Under the pieces are notes generated by a model. The model worked only from the letters and a program-made list of their open reading frames with translations. It did no database searches and was not told the DNA's origin. From assembly GCA_005222965.1 (NCBI GenBank), contig NJBG01000001.1:332323-396322 (forward strand): a stretch of 64,000 nt of DNA. The letters run 5' to 3'. Numbering within the stretch: position 1 is the stretch's first letter; every line of letters begins with the position of its first letter. The position numbers and the translations under genes are program-made. Shown here piece by piece: positions 1-7,963 of this stretch. This stretch comes from Candidatus Woesearchaeota archaeon B3_Woes (GTDB lineage: Archaea; Nanobdellota; Nanobdellia; Woesearchaeales; B3-WOES).

Positions 1-1
1 T

Positions 2-3000
2 GATTTATTTTGTGGAAATGATACTCATCAAATTAGGATTGATAATAATCCACCAGATGTTAGTATAATTTATCCAGAAAGCAAGTCATATGCTGGTGAT
101 GTAACTGACTTAAATTATACAGCTTCTGATGATGGTATACTAGATAGTTGTTGGTATAATAATGGTACAATAAATTCAACTCCAGATCCAACTTGTTCAA
201 ATTTCACAGGTTTAAATTCAAATGAAGGGTCTAATACATGGACAGTTTATGCTAATGATTCAACAGGGCAGGAAGGTTCAGTTAGTGTAACTTTCATCAA
301 AGATACTACAAATCCTTTAGTAACTGGTTTAACAGAAAACCCTCTTGATTCGCCAACATATGTTCAGGGGGCAACATATGAATTTAATGCAACAGTTATA
401 GATAATATAGATGTTGATACTGTTTTATTAGATTTCAACGGAACAAATTATAATGCAACAAATATTACTGAAAATATTTACAACGTTACTATCATAGATC
501 TTGCAGTAGGAACCTATAATTATGAATGGTATGCAAATGATACTGTTGGAAATATTAATAACACTGAAACTGGAACTTATACAGTTAACAAAGCAATACC
601 AACCGGAACTTTAACAAGCTCAGGTGGTTGGACAATTGATTATGGAACTCAAACAACAATAAACTATTCTGAATCTAATAACGGAGATTCTGGTGTTGTT
701 TATAACATATATAGAGATGGTGTTGATAAAACAGGTGGAGAAACAGTTACACTAGCTGCAGGAAATTATAGTTATGTATTGAACACAACCGGAGGAACTA
801 ATTATACATCTAATTCAAGTATGGATAATAAAACATTAATTGTTAGTCAAATAGCTTCACAAACAAATCTAACATTTGATTTAGCCACTCCTCAGACTTA
901 TGGCACATCTATTACTCCAATATGTTCTGTTATAACAGGAGTAGGAACATCTGTTTTAAAGGTAAATGGAACAACAATAACATCTGGAAATCCAATAACT
1001 CTTGGATCTGGAACATGGAGCTTTAATTGTAGCTTAGCAGAAACACAAAATTATACTTATTCACAAAATACTTCAGACTTTACAATCGACCAAGCAACAC
1101 CTCCTTTAAATTTAACAATAACACCAAGTGCTTCTGTTAATTACCCAACACAAACCACTGCAAATGGTTCAGGATGTCCATCACAATTAACTTGTAACTT
1201 ATATAGAAATGATACAGGAAGTGTTGATGAACCAAATGTTGTAACATTGGGTGCAGGAAGTTATAATTATACATATAATACTTCAGGAAATGCAAATTAT
1301 ACAAGCTATAGTGTTTCAGATATTTTGATAGTTAATCAGGCAATACCTACAGGAAATTTAACAAGTTCAGCAGGCTGGACAATAGAAGAAGGAACACAAA
1401 CAACAATAAATTATTCTGAATCTAATAACGGGGATTCTGATGTTGTTTATAAAATTTATAGAGATAATACAGATATTGGTTCTAATGAAACATGGACACC
1501 ATCATTAGGGACTTATAGTTATGTCTTAAATACAACAGGAGGAACCAATTATACTTCAAATTCAAGTATGGATGCTAAAACACTAACTGTTCAAGATAAT
1601 ACATATCCTTTAATTTCAATTGTCTATCCTTCAAATAATTCATATTCATCAGATACAGAATTATATATTAACTATAGTTTTACAGAAACAAATCCTGGTT
1701 TTTGTTGGTGGACTAATAATTCTGGGGTAAACAACTATTCTTTAGCTACTTGTGGAACAAATATAACAACAGAAACATGGAGTGAAGGCGCACATACTAT
1801 AATTATTTATATAAATGATACAAGTGGGAATGAAAATTCAAGTTCTGTAACATTTACTATTGATACTTTTAATCCTTTATTAACAATTGTTGAGCCACAA
1901 AGCATTACATATACAACTTCATCATTAACTATAAATTACAGTGTTTCTGATGATAATTTAGATAGTTGTTGGTATACAGATGATAATGGAGAAACAAACA
2001 ACACATTAACAAATTGTCAAAATACAACTTATACACCACCACAAGGTACTACAACACTAAAAATATATGCCAATGATAGTGCAGGAAATATAAATGATAC
2101 AGAAAATGTAACATTCTTTGTTGATTCAATTGTTCAAATAGAATTTGGAGCAGGAACAAAACCTAACGCATCTTTTGCTAATCAAGAATTTATTTATGTT
2201 AATGTAACTGTTATAGAGGATAATTTTTCAAATATTACCTATGAATTATATAATTCAACAAATCTATTAAACAGTACAATTTATTATACCTTAATTACAA
2301 CTATAAACTGGACAAACCTAAGTAATGATAATGTTGAATACTTCTATAATGTAAGTGCGTTTGATGATTTTGGAAATTTCAATTCAACAGGAACAAGAAA
2401 GCTTACTCTTACACAAAATAATCCACCACAGGTTAGTATAATTTATCCAGAAAGCAAGTCATATGCTGGTGATGTAACTGACTTAAATTATACAGCTTCT
2501 GATGATGGTATACTAGATAGTTGTTGGTATAATAATGGTACAATAAATTCAACTCCAGATCCAACTTGTTCAAATTTCACAGGTTTAAATTCAAATGAAG
2601 GGTCTAATACATGGACAGTTTATGCTAATGATTCAACAGGGCAGGAAGGTTCAGCTAGTGTGACTTTTATCAAAGATACTACTTATCCAACGTTCTCTAG
2701 TTATTTAAGAAGTCCAGATCCTCCAAATGAAGATGAGGATATCCAGGTAAATGTAACTGTTACAGAAGAAAATAATGATACAGTTCTTTTAGAATGGAAT
2801 GGAACAGTAAACTATACTATTACAACAAATAATGGGGATGAGTATTACTTTACAATTGCCCAGGGAAATTATACTGCTCATGATATAATAACTTATTATT
2901 GGTATGCTAATGATACTGCTGGAAACCTGAATAAATCAATACAGCAATCATTTAAAGTTGAAAATCGAATACCTTCTGTTTCACAACCTTCATTAAATGA

Positions 3001-6000
3001 TACAACACCTCAAACAAATGATGTTATTTCATGTGATAATGGAACATTCTCTGATGATGATGCAGAAGATGGTTCAGAAGAAGGTAGAGAATTTAAATGG
3101 TATAATAATGATAGTGAAGTTAGTGAAGAAACTTCACAAACTCTTGATTTATCAGTATCTAACTTAGATAAAGGAAATGTAATTAAGTGTTCAATAAGAG
3201 TGAATGATAGTTATAACTGGAGTTCCTGGGTTAATTCCAGTAATACTGCAACTATTAATAATACAGCTCCTGTAATAACTACCCCTCAACCACCAGTGAA
3301 CAAAGATGCAGATGGAACATCTTATGATTATGATTATAATGTAACAGATCCTGATGCAGGAGATACTATAACTTGGTATGATAATACTACTCTATTTAAC
3401 ATAAGCTCTTCAACAGGTGTAATCTCACATACTCCTAGTGAAGGTGAAGCAGGTAGTTATTCTATTTTAATAAATGTTTCAGATGGAACAGTTCAGGATA
3501 CTGATTCTTTTACTTATACTATAAATGATGTTACTTATCCATTGATAGAATGGGTAAATCCTACAAAAAATTCAGGAGTACTTGTCCATAAAGATTACAT
3601 AGAGATAAATGTAACAGTAATAGAAACTAATTTAGATACAATTACTATAAGACTATATAATTCAACAAACGATTCAATAAAAACAAATACCTCGAACTCG
3701 AGTCCATTTTATATTAAATATTCTTCTTTAAATGGAGGTCTTTATTTCTATAATGCTACTGTAAATGACACCGTAGATAATAAAAATTCAACAGAAACAA
3801 GAAATATTACATTAGACACAAATCCTCCTACATTAACAATTAACAAACCAAAAAATGAAACTTATTTCGAAAATGTTTCTCTTAAATTAAATATTAGCAC
3901 TAATGCAGATAACACATGGTATAATATTGATGATGAGAATAACATAACACTTGAACAAGAAACATATTTCAATACAAGCGATGGAACCCATACCATATAT
4001 GTTTTTGCAAATAATAGTTTTGGAATCACAACAAAAAATGTAACATTTGATGTGGACCTTAATCTATATAACATAAACAATAGTAAATTTAAAGGTTCTG
4101 AAAAAGGCAATTCAACCAATTTCAATGAATATTCATTTGAAGAAATACAAAATTTAAGCAATATTATACTCGAAAATACCTCATCCGGAAAAATACAATT
4201 TAATGATGTAATTAATTTAACTGATGATGCAAATTCAAGTGATAATGAAACAGATTTAGAAAACAACATATATATTTCTTTTAACAGAATTGAAGTAAAC
4301 TCTAATGTCTTACCTAACTTTAATAAAAATGCAACTTTAGCTCTTTATAATTTAAATTTCAATAATCCAAGAATATTAAAAGATGGTTCTATTTGTCCAT
4401 CAGAAATTTGCAAACAAAACAGTTATTCAGTAGGAACAGGAACTCTAAGTTTCAATGTTACTTCATTCACTGTTTACTCTTCAGAAGAAACACCTGAAGG
4501 AGGTGCTCTTCCTAGTAAAGGTGGTGGTGGAGGAACCTTAAAAGTAATTAATTTCTCTATAGATAATGAGGTAGTTAGTTTGGGTATAGATACTTACCTA
4601 CTTAATTTGAAATTAAAGCAAGGTGAAACTAGAAGAGAAAAAATAGTTGTTGAAAATAAAGGAAATAGGGATCAGAAATTTAATTTAAAAATAAAAGATA
4701 TAGAAAGATTTGTAATTTTAAATGAAAAGACATTCACACTTTCTCCAGAAAATTCAAAAGAAATTTATGTTGATTTTTATGTTAGTGAAAATGAACAAGC
4801 AGAGCTTCACACTGGAAAAATAATTGTAAGTTCAGGTCAAGTTACTAAATCAATTAATGTTATTCTAGATATTATAGAGAAAATAGCCATATTTGATATA
4901 AGGTCTGAATTAACAGATGTAACTTTAGCAAAAAATCAAAAGATATCATCAAAAATAGATATGAAGAATATTGGAGATTTGAGAAAACGTGTTGATGTTG
5001 TTTTAGAATACTTTATTAAAGATTTTGAAGGCAATCAAATAAAACTTGAAGAAGAAACAATTGGTGTGGATGGTAATTTAATAATTGAAAGAAAATTCAC
5101 TATTCCAGAAAAACTAGAACATGGAGATTATTTATTTTATGTAAAACTTAATTATCTTGATAGTATTGCTACAAGCGCAAATCCATTTACTATAGTCAAA
5201 GAGCCAGCATTTATTACTTATATAAAAGCTCACTTTATAGTATTATTAATCAATTTATTATTCATAATAGGGATTACATTTATTGAATTAAGAAGGATGT
5301 ATAAACTACCTAACTATCAATTTTATTTCTTAAGATTATTTAGATTCTTCAAAGAAAAAAATAAAATTGTACAGATTTCATTAATTGTTTTATTAGTGAT
5401 ATGTGGAATAGCATTTAATCCTTATATAAACCAGGGTTTGTTTAAAGAAAAACCAATCCAACCAATCGTAAAGATAGAAAAGTTGCAGGTAGAACAATTT
5501 TCACCAGAACCTCTGCTTAATGTTCTGCCTTTTATTATAGCATTATTAATCATAATAACTGTTGTTTGGATAAAAGAAGATGAAAGATATCTTAGAAAGA
5601 CTTTAAAGGGATTTGCTGTAATAATCAGGAAATATTTTATCAGGATTAAGGTATTCTTATTAAAGCCGCTCAAACATGTTGAGAAAAAGGTTGATAATGT
5701 AGTAGATGTTGGTAAAACAAAAGCAGTTAGCTTAGTAAAAGAAGATGAAAGATATCTTAAAAGGATTTTAAAGGGATTTGCTGTAATAATCAGGAAATAC
5801 TTTAATAAAATTAAAAGGTTTTTGTTAAAGTTATTCAAAAAGACAAAGAATAAAATAGATAATATTAAAAATATAGACCTTGGTGGAATAACAAACAAAT
5901 TATTTAAAATAAAACAATATAAGGATAAATTAAAAAAAATATATGGATTAAGTTTAGCTCAACTAAAATCATTTAAATTGAAAGAAGAATATGTTGTTAA

Positions 6001-6790
6001 ACAAAGAATGGAACCAAGCTTAGATAGAAGCAAATTTATAAAAAAAGGAGACATTATGTTTATTTTCAGTATTCTAATCATGTTAATGTGCGGAATAGCA
6101 TTTAATTCTGAAATAAATCACGGTCTATTCAAAGAAAGCTATATCCAACCAATTGTAAAGACAGAATCAATACACATAGAACAATTTTCACCAGTTCAAC
6201 TACTTGATTGGGGTCCAATTGTTTTGGCTTTAATCGTAATAATATTAATTGTTTTGATAAAAGAAGACAAAATTAATATTAAAAAAATACAAAGAATTTC
6301 AAAAAACTTAAGGAAAATAATAAAGAGGAATTTTAGAAAAATTAAATGGTTTTTAACAAAAAAGGTTCCAAGAAGAATTAATAATATCAAAGGGATAGAT
6401 GTTGCTAAAATAATAAGAAGGTTAAAAAAAGTAAAACCGCATAAGAAATTAAAAAAACATTACATTACTAACATTCATCCAAAAGTTTCTAGGGAATTGA
6501 TAAAAACTAATGAATTGTTTGTAAAAGAATATAAAAAAGAGTATACAGATAAATTTATTGCACTTTTATTTATAATGATTGTTGTGGGTATGTCAATCTT
6601 TGCATTTACTCCTAAGTTTAATCCGGGGGTAATAGTAGAAGAACAGCCACTTGTTGATATTATGATAATCAAACAACCAGTAGAGTATTTTTCACCAGAA
6701 CCTATGTTAAATATTTGGCCTTTTATTCTAGCATTATTAATAATAATTATAGTATCTATTATAAAATTTAAAAGAGAAAAAGAAGATTAG
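2..6790 (+). CDS. Giant repeat-built surface protein, 5' end outside window
   Basis: The frame is open from base 2, so the gene starts before the window; 2262 residues are visible. Most of it is a chain of Ig-like/PKD-like beta modules with many YANDS/WYANDT-type motifs and very many N-x-S/T sequons. A Gly-rich hinge (bases 4498-4540) is followed by a NEW3/COG1470-like beta domain. The C-terminal third has about seven hydrophobic segments separated by Lys-rich stretches. It contains three copies of a unit in which a membrane segment is followed by a QFSPEPLLN-like loop and a second membrane segment (about 5362-5570, 6056-6255, 6560-6765). It is probably an envelope-anchored adhesin or S-layer-associated protein; no enzymatic motif was seen. 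The role is inferred from architecture only. Confidence 0.85.
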   Translation, partial: DLFCGNDTHQIRIDNNPPDVSIIYPESKSYAGDVTDLNYTASDDGILDSCWYNNGTINSTPDPTCSNFTGLNSNEGSNTWTVYANDSTGQEGSVSVTFIKDTTNPLVTGLTENPLDSPTYVQGATYEFNATVIDNIDVDTVLLDFNGTNYNATNITENIYNVTIIDLAVGTYNYEWYANDTVGNINNTETGTYTVNKAIPTGTLTSSGGWTIDYGTQTTINYSESNNGDSGVVYNIYRDGVDKTGGETVTLAAGNYSYVLNTTGGTNYTSNSSMDNKTLIVSQIASQTNLTFDLATPQTYGTSITPICSVITGVGTSVLKVNGTTITSGNPITLGSGTWSFNCSLAETQNYTYSQNTSDFTIDQATPPLNLTITPSASVNYPTQTTANGSGCPSQLTCNLYRNDTGSVDEPNVVTLGAGSYNYTYNTSGNANYTSYSVSDILIVNQAIPTGNLTSSAGWTIEEGTQTTINYSESNNGDSDVVYKIYRDNTDIGSNETWTPSLGTYSYVLNTTGGTNYTSNSSMDAKTLTVQDNTYPLISIVYPSNNSYSSDTELYINYSFTETNPGFCWWTNNSGVNNYSLATCGTNITTETWSEGAHTIIIYINDTSGNENSSSVTFTIDTFNPLLTIVEPQSITYTTSSLTINYSVSDDNLDSCWYTDDNGETNNTLTNCQNTTYTPPQGTTTLKIYANDSAGNINDTENVTFFVDSIVQIEFGAGTKPNASFANQEFIYVNVTVIEDNFSNITYELYNSTNLLNSTIYYTLITTINWTNLSNDNVEYFYNVSAFDDFGNFNSTGTRKLTLTQNNPPQVSIIYPESKSYAGDVTDLNYTASDDGILDSCWYNNGTINSTPDPTCSNFTGLNSNEGSNTWTVYANDSTGQEGSASVTFIKDTTYPTFSSYLRSPDPPNEDEDIQVNVTVTEENNDTVLLEWNGTVNYTITTNNGDEYYFTIAQGNYTAHDIITYYWYANDTAGNLNKSIQQSFKVENRIPSVSQPSLNDTTPQTNDVISCDNGTFSDDDAEDGSEEGREFKWYNNDSEVSEETSQTLDLSVSNLDKGNVIKCSIRVNDSYNWSSWVNSSNTATINNTAPVITTPQPPVNKDADGTSYDYDYNVTDPDAGDTITWYDNTTLFNISSSTGVISHTPSEGEAGSYSILINVSDGTVQDTDSFTYTINDVTYPLIEWVNPTKNSGVLVHKDYIEINVTVIETNLDTITIRLYNSTNDSIKTNTSNSSPFYIKYSSLNGGLYFYNATVNDTVDNKNSTETRNITLDTNPPTLTINKPKNETYFENVSLKLNISTNADNTWYNIDDENNITLEQETYFNTSDGTHTIYVFANNSFGITTKNVTFDVDLNLYNINNSKFKGSEKGNSTNFNEYSFEEIQNLSNIILENTSSGKIQFNDVINLTDDANSSDNETDLENNIYISFNRIEVNSNVLPNFNKNATLALYNLNFNNPRILKDGSICPSEICKQNSYSVGTGTLSFNVTSFTVYSSEETPEGGALPSKGGGGGTLKVINFSIDNEVVSLGIDTYLLNLKLKQGETRREKIVVENKGNRDQKFNLKIKDIERFVILNEKTFTLSPENSKEIYVDFYVSENEQAELHTGKIIVSSGQVTKSINVILDIIEKIAIFDIRSELTDVTLAKNQKISSKIDMKNIGDLRKRVDVVLEYFIKDFEGNQIKLEEETIGVDGNLIIERKFTIPEKLEHGDYLFYVKLNYLDSIATSANPFTIVKEPAFITYIKAHFIVLLINLLFIIGITFIELRRMYKLPNYQFYFLRLFRFFKEKNKIVQISLIVLLVICGIAFNPYINQGLFKEKPIQPIVKIEKLQVEQFSPEPLLNVLPFIIALLIIITVVWIKEDERYLRKTLKGFAVIIRKYFIRIKVFLLKPLKHVEKKVDNVVDVGKTKAVSLVKEDERYLKRILKGFAVIIRKYFNKIKRFLLKLFKKTKNKIDNIKNIDLGGITNKLFKIKQYKDKLKKIYGLSLAQLKSFKLKEEYVVKQRMEPSLDRSKFIKKGDIMFIFSILIMLMCGIAFNSEINHGLFKESYIQPIVKTESIHIEQFSPVQLLDWGPIVLALIVIILIVLIKEDKINIKKIQRISKNLRKIIKRNFRKIKWFLTKKVPRRINNIKGIDVAKIIRRLKKVKPHKKLKKHYITNIHPKVSRELIKTNELFVKEYKKEYTDKFIALLFIMIVVGMSIFAFTPKFNPGVIVEEQPLVDIMIIKQPVEYFSPEPMLNIWPFILALLIIIIVSIIKFKREKED
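44..309 (+). repeat. Intragenic direct repeat, copy 1 (copy 2 at 2417-2682)
   Basis: About 266 bases recur in the same reading frame at 2417-2682, offset 2373 bases, with no indels and only about five mismatches, all near the ends. It encodes one complete Ig-like module. Such identity at DNA level, including third positions, points to recent duplication or gene conversion inside the surface-protein gene. Confidence 0.9.
596..826 (+). repeat. Diverged 77-codon module repeat (second copy 1343-1573)
   Basis: A 77-codon module beginning IPTG and ending NSSMD recurs without indels 747 bases downstream at 1343-1573. It is more diverged than the 266-base repeat, so the gene holds duplications of different ages. 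Confidence 0.85.
2417..2682 (+). repeat. Intragenic direct repeat, copy 2 (copy 1 at 44-309)
   Basis: Partner of the copy at 44-309. The central 220 or so bases appear identical; differences sit at both edges (GAT versus CAG near the start, three third-position changes near the end). Confidence 0.9.
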
Positions 6791-6915
6791 GCTTTTTCTT
6801 CTAATCTTCTTAAAGTTTCTTCAACTCTTTCTAATTTTTCCATTATTTCGCCATGTGTTGGTTCTTCTTTTAGAGTAGGTCTCCTGTGAAACCTTTCGTG
6901 TGGTGGTATTGGCAT
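6787..6915 (-). CDS. 42-residue Pro/His then coiled-coil small protein
   Basis: A 42-codon frame starts with ATG at 6915, five bases after a perfect GGAGGTGA ribosome site (6921-6928), and ends in a TAA that overlaps the stop of the convergent surface-protein gene. The N terminus (MPIPPHERFHRRP) is rich in Pro, His and Arg. The rest is a Leu/Glu/Arg amphipathic helix with heptad spacing, probably a coiled coil. It is the last gene of a three-gene operon, 17 bases after the preceding stop. The function is unknown. The IPPH-type start resembles that of its two neighbours, and the C-terminal coil resembles the tail of the ArsR-like protein across the divergent promoter. Confidence 0.75.
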   Translation of the reverse strand: MPIPPHERFHRRPTLKEEPTHGEIMEKLERVEETLRRLEEKA

Positions 6916-6932
6916 AATTTTCACCTCCATTC

Positions 6933-7154
6933 TTATTTTTCAATTTGCACCATGTAACCTATAGTTAATGTTCCTATCCAAATCGGTGCACTAGATGGAA
7001 CTATAACATTTATTGGAATCTCAAAAAGTTTTAATGTAAATGCAACCAATATTGTGAAAAAGGTTGAAAAGATAAAACTAATAAGAAGAAATTTTATCTT
7101 ATTTACATTTCTAATTGGTAAAGCGTGTGGAGGGATATGTTCATGTGGTACCAT
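6933..7154 (-). CDS. Small two-helix membrane protein
   Basis: 73 residues with a hydrophilic Pro/His head (MVPHEHIPPHALP) and two hydrophobic segments of about 20 residues, around residues 22-44 and 53-70. I chose ATG at 7154, not the upstream GTG at 7163, because AGGTGA lies five bases before this ATG and overlaps the end of the previous gene. That arrangement suggests translational coupling. It is the middle gene of the operon 7446 to 6787. No family was recognised. Confidence 0.75.
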   Translation of the reverse strand: MVPHEHIPPHALPIRNVNKIKFLLISFIFSTFFTILVAFTLKLFEIPINVIVPSSAPIWIGTLTIGYMVQIEK

Positions 7155-7155
7155 T

Positions 7156-7446
7156 CTACTCACCTTTTGGTTTTATTTTTTCAATTGATTGTTGTATCAA
7201 TTCCTCAAGAGGGTCTCCTTGTAATTTTTCTGAGATAACTTGTTGTCCCCATTGATATATTGCTAATTGATCTGTTGGTTTCTTTAGTCTATCTGCATAC
7301 TTAATTGTCGCTCCTAAAATTTCTACTAACTCTTCTCGTGAGTTTGTTAATTCTATTGCAGTTCTATAATACATAGATACTGCTACATGTGCATTTTCCC
7401 CTTTTGCTTGTTCAGCCATATTTACATATTGTTGTGCTTGTTTCAT
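7156..7446 (-). CDS. Small all-helical protein, TPR/MIT-like
   Basis: 96 residues predicted to be entirely helical, with no membrane segment. The pattern (AEQAKGENAHVAVSMYYRTA, then KYADRLKKPTDQLAIYQW) resembles a pair of TPR- or MIT-like helical hairpins and may be a protein-interaction adaptor. It is the first gene of the operon and is followed directly by the two-helix membrane protein, whose ribosome site lies inside this gene's last codons. A GGGGGCG stretch precedes the ATG. The family assignment is weak. Confidence 0.65.
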   Translation of the reverse strand: MKQAQQYVNMAEQAKGENAHVAVSMYYRTAIELTNSREELVEILGATIKYADRLKKPTDQLAIYQWGQQVISEKLQGDPLEELIQQSIEKIKPKGE

Positions 7447-7468
7447 TTTTGTACGCCCCCAGAAAAGC

Positions 7469-7555
7469 TTTCGGCTTTTCTAGAAATATGGAAAGCATAG
7501 AACTATATAAATGTTTCGGTTATTCTAGAAAAATAGAAACATAACATTTATATAG
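7469..7555. promoter_or_regulatory. Divergent promoters with paired operator-like repeats
   Basis: Two TTTATATAG boxes point in opposite directions: 7503-7512 for the minus operon and 7546-7555 for the plus-strand regulator. Two direct repeats of about 30 bases, starting TTTCGG and containing TTCTAGAA, lie at 7469-7500 and 7514-7543 with 45-base periodicity. One overlaps the minus-strand transcript start and the other lies between the TATA boxes. A hairpin AGAAAAGC-TTTCG-GCTTTTCT (7461-7481) overlaps the first copy. The likely ligand is the ArsR-like protein encoded at 7577. Confidence 0.7.
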
Positions 7556-7576
7556 AAAAACCGATATCATTATAAT

Positions 7577-7960
7577 ATGCCTCACTTCCCACCACATCTA
7601 TTTGATGAAATTGTGCATAAAGCACTATCCTCTAATGTAAGGAGAGATCTTCTTTTATCACTAAGCAAAAAACCAAAATATCTTTCTGAAATTGCAGAGG
7701 AAGTAAACAAAAAACCACAAACAGTAGATTTTCATTTAAACATTCTATCAGAGATAGGATTAGTTGAAGGAAAATGGATTGAAGGGAAGAAATATTATTC
7801 AATTAAAGACAAGAAAATTGTTGAATTTTTAAAAGAAAGAAAATCTATTCCCCCTGAGTTTAGACATAAACCCCCTCACGAGATTGTATTAGATGCGTGT
7901 GCTGATTTATCTAAAAAACTTGATAGAATAGAAAAGAAAGTTGATAAACTAAATAAATAG
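7577..7960 (+). CDS. ArsR-like winged-helix regulator with coiled-coil tail
   Basis: 127 residues. Residues 12-75 form a winged helix-turn-helix of the ArsR/GntR-like archaeal type: KALSSNVRRDLLLSLSKKP, then YLSEIAEEVNKKPQTVDFHL as the recognition region, and a KKYYSI wing. A C-terminal Leu/Lys heptad helix probably dimerises. No metal-binding Cys pair is visible, so metal sensing is unlikely. The gene is leaderless (TATA 7546-7555) and shares an intergenic region with the small-protein operon, which suggests autoregulation plus control of that operon. Its N terminus (MPHFPPH) resembles those of the operon proteins. Confidence 0.8.
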   Translation: MPHFPPHLFDEIVHKALSSNVRRDLLLSLSKKPKYLSEIAEEVNKKPQTVDFHLNILSEIGLVEGKWIEGKKYYSIKDKKIVEFLKERKSIPPEFRHKPPHEIVLDACADLSKKLDRIEKKVDKLNK

Positions 7961-7963
7961 AAA

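Noticed and set aside
3862-4269. 135-codon minus-strand frame inside the surface-protein gene
   Set aside because: Antisense shadow of a low-complexity coding region; no ribosome site, no domain, no promoter.
5422-5898. 158-codon minus-strand frame opposite the membrane-repeat region
   Set aside because: It mirrors the repeated coding modules on the other strand and has no independent signals.
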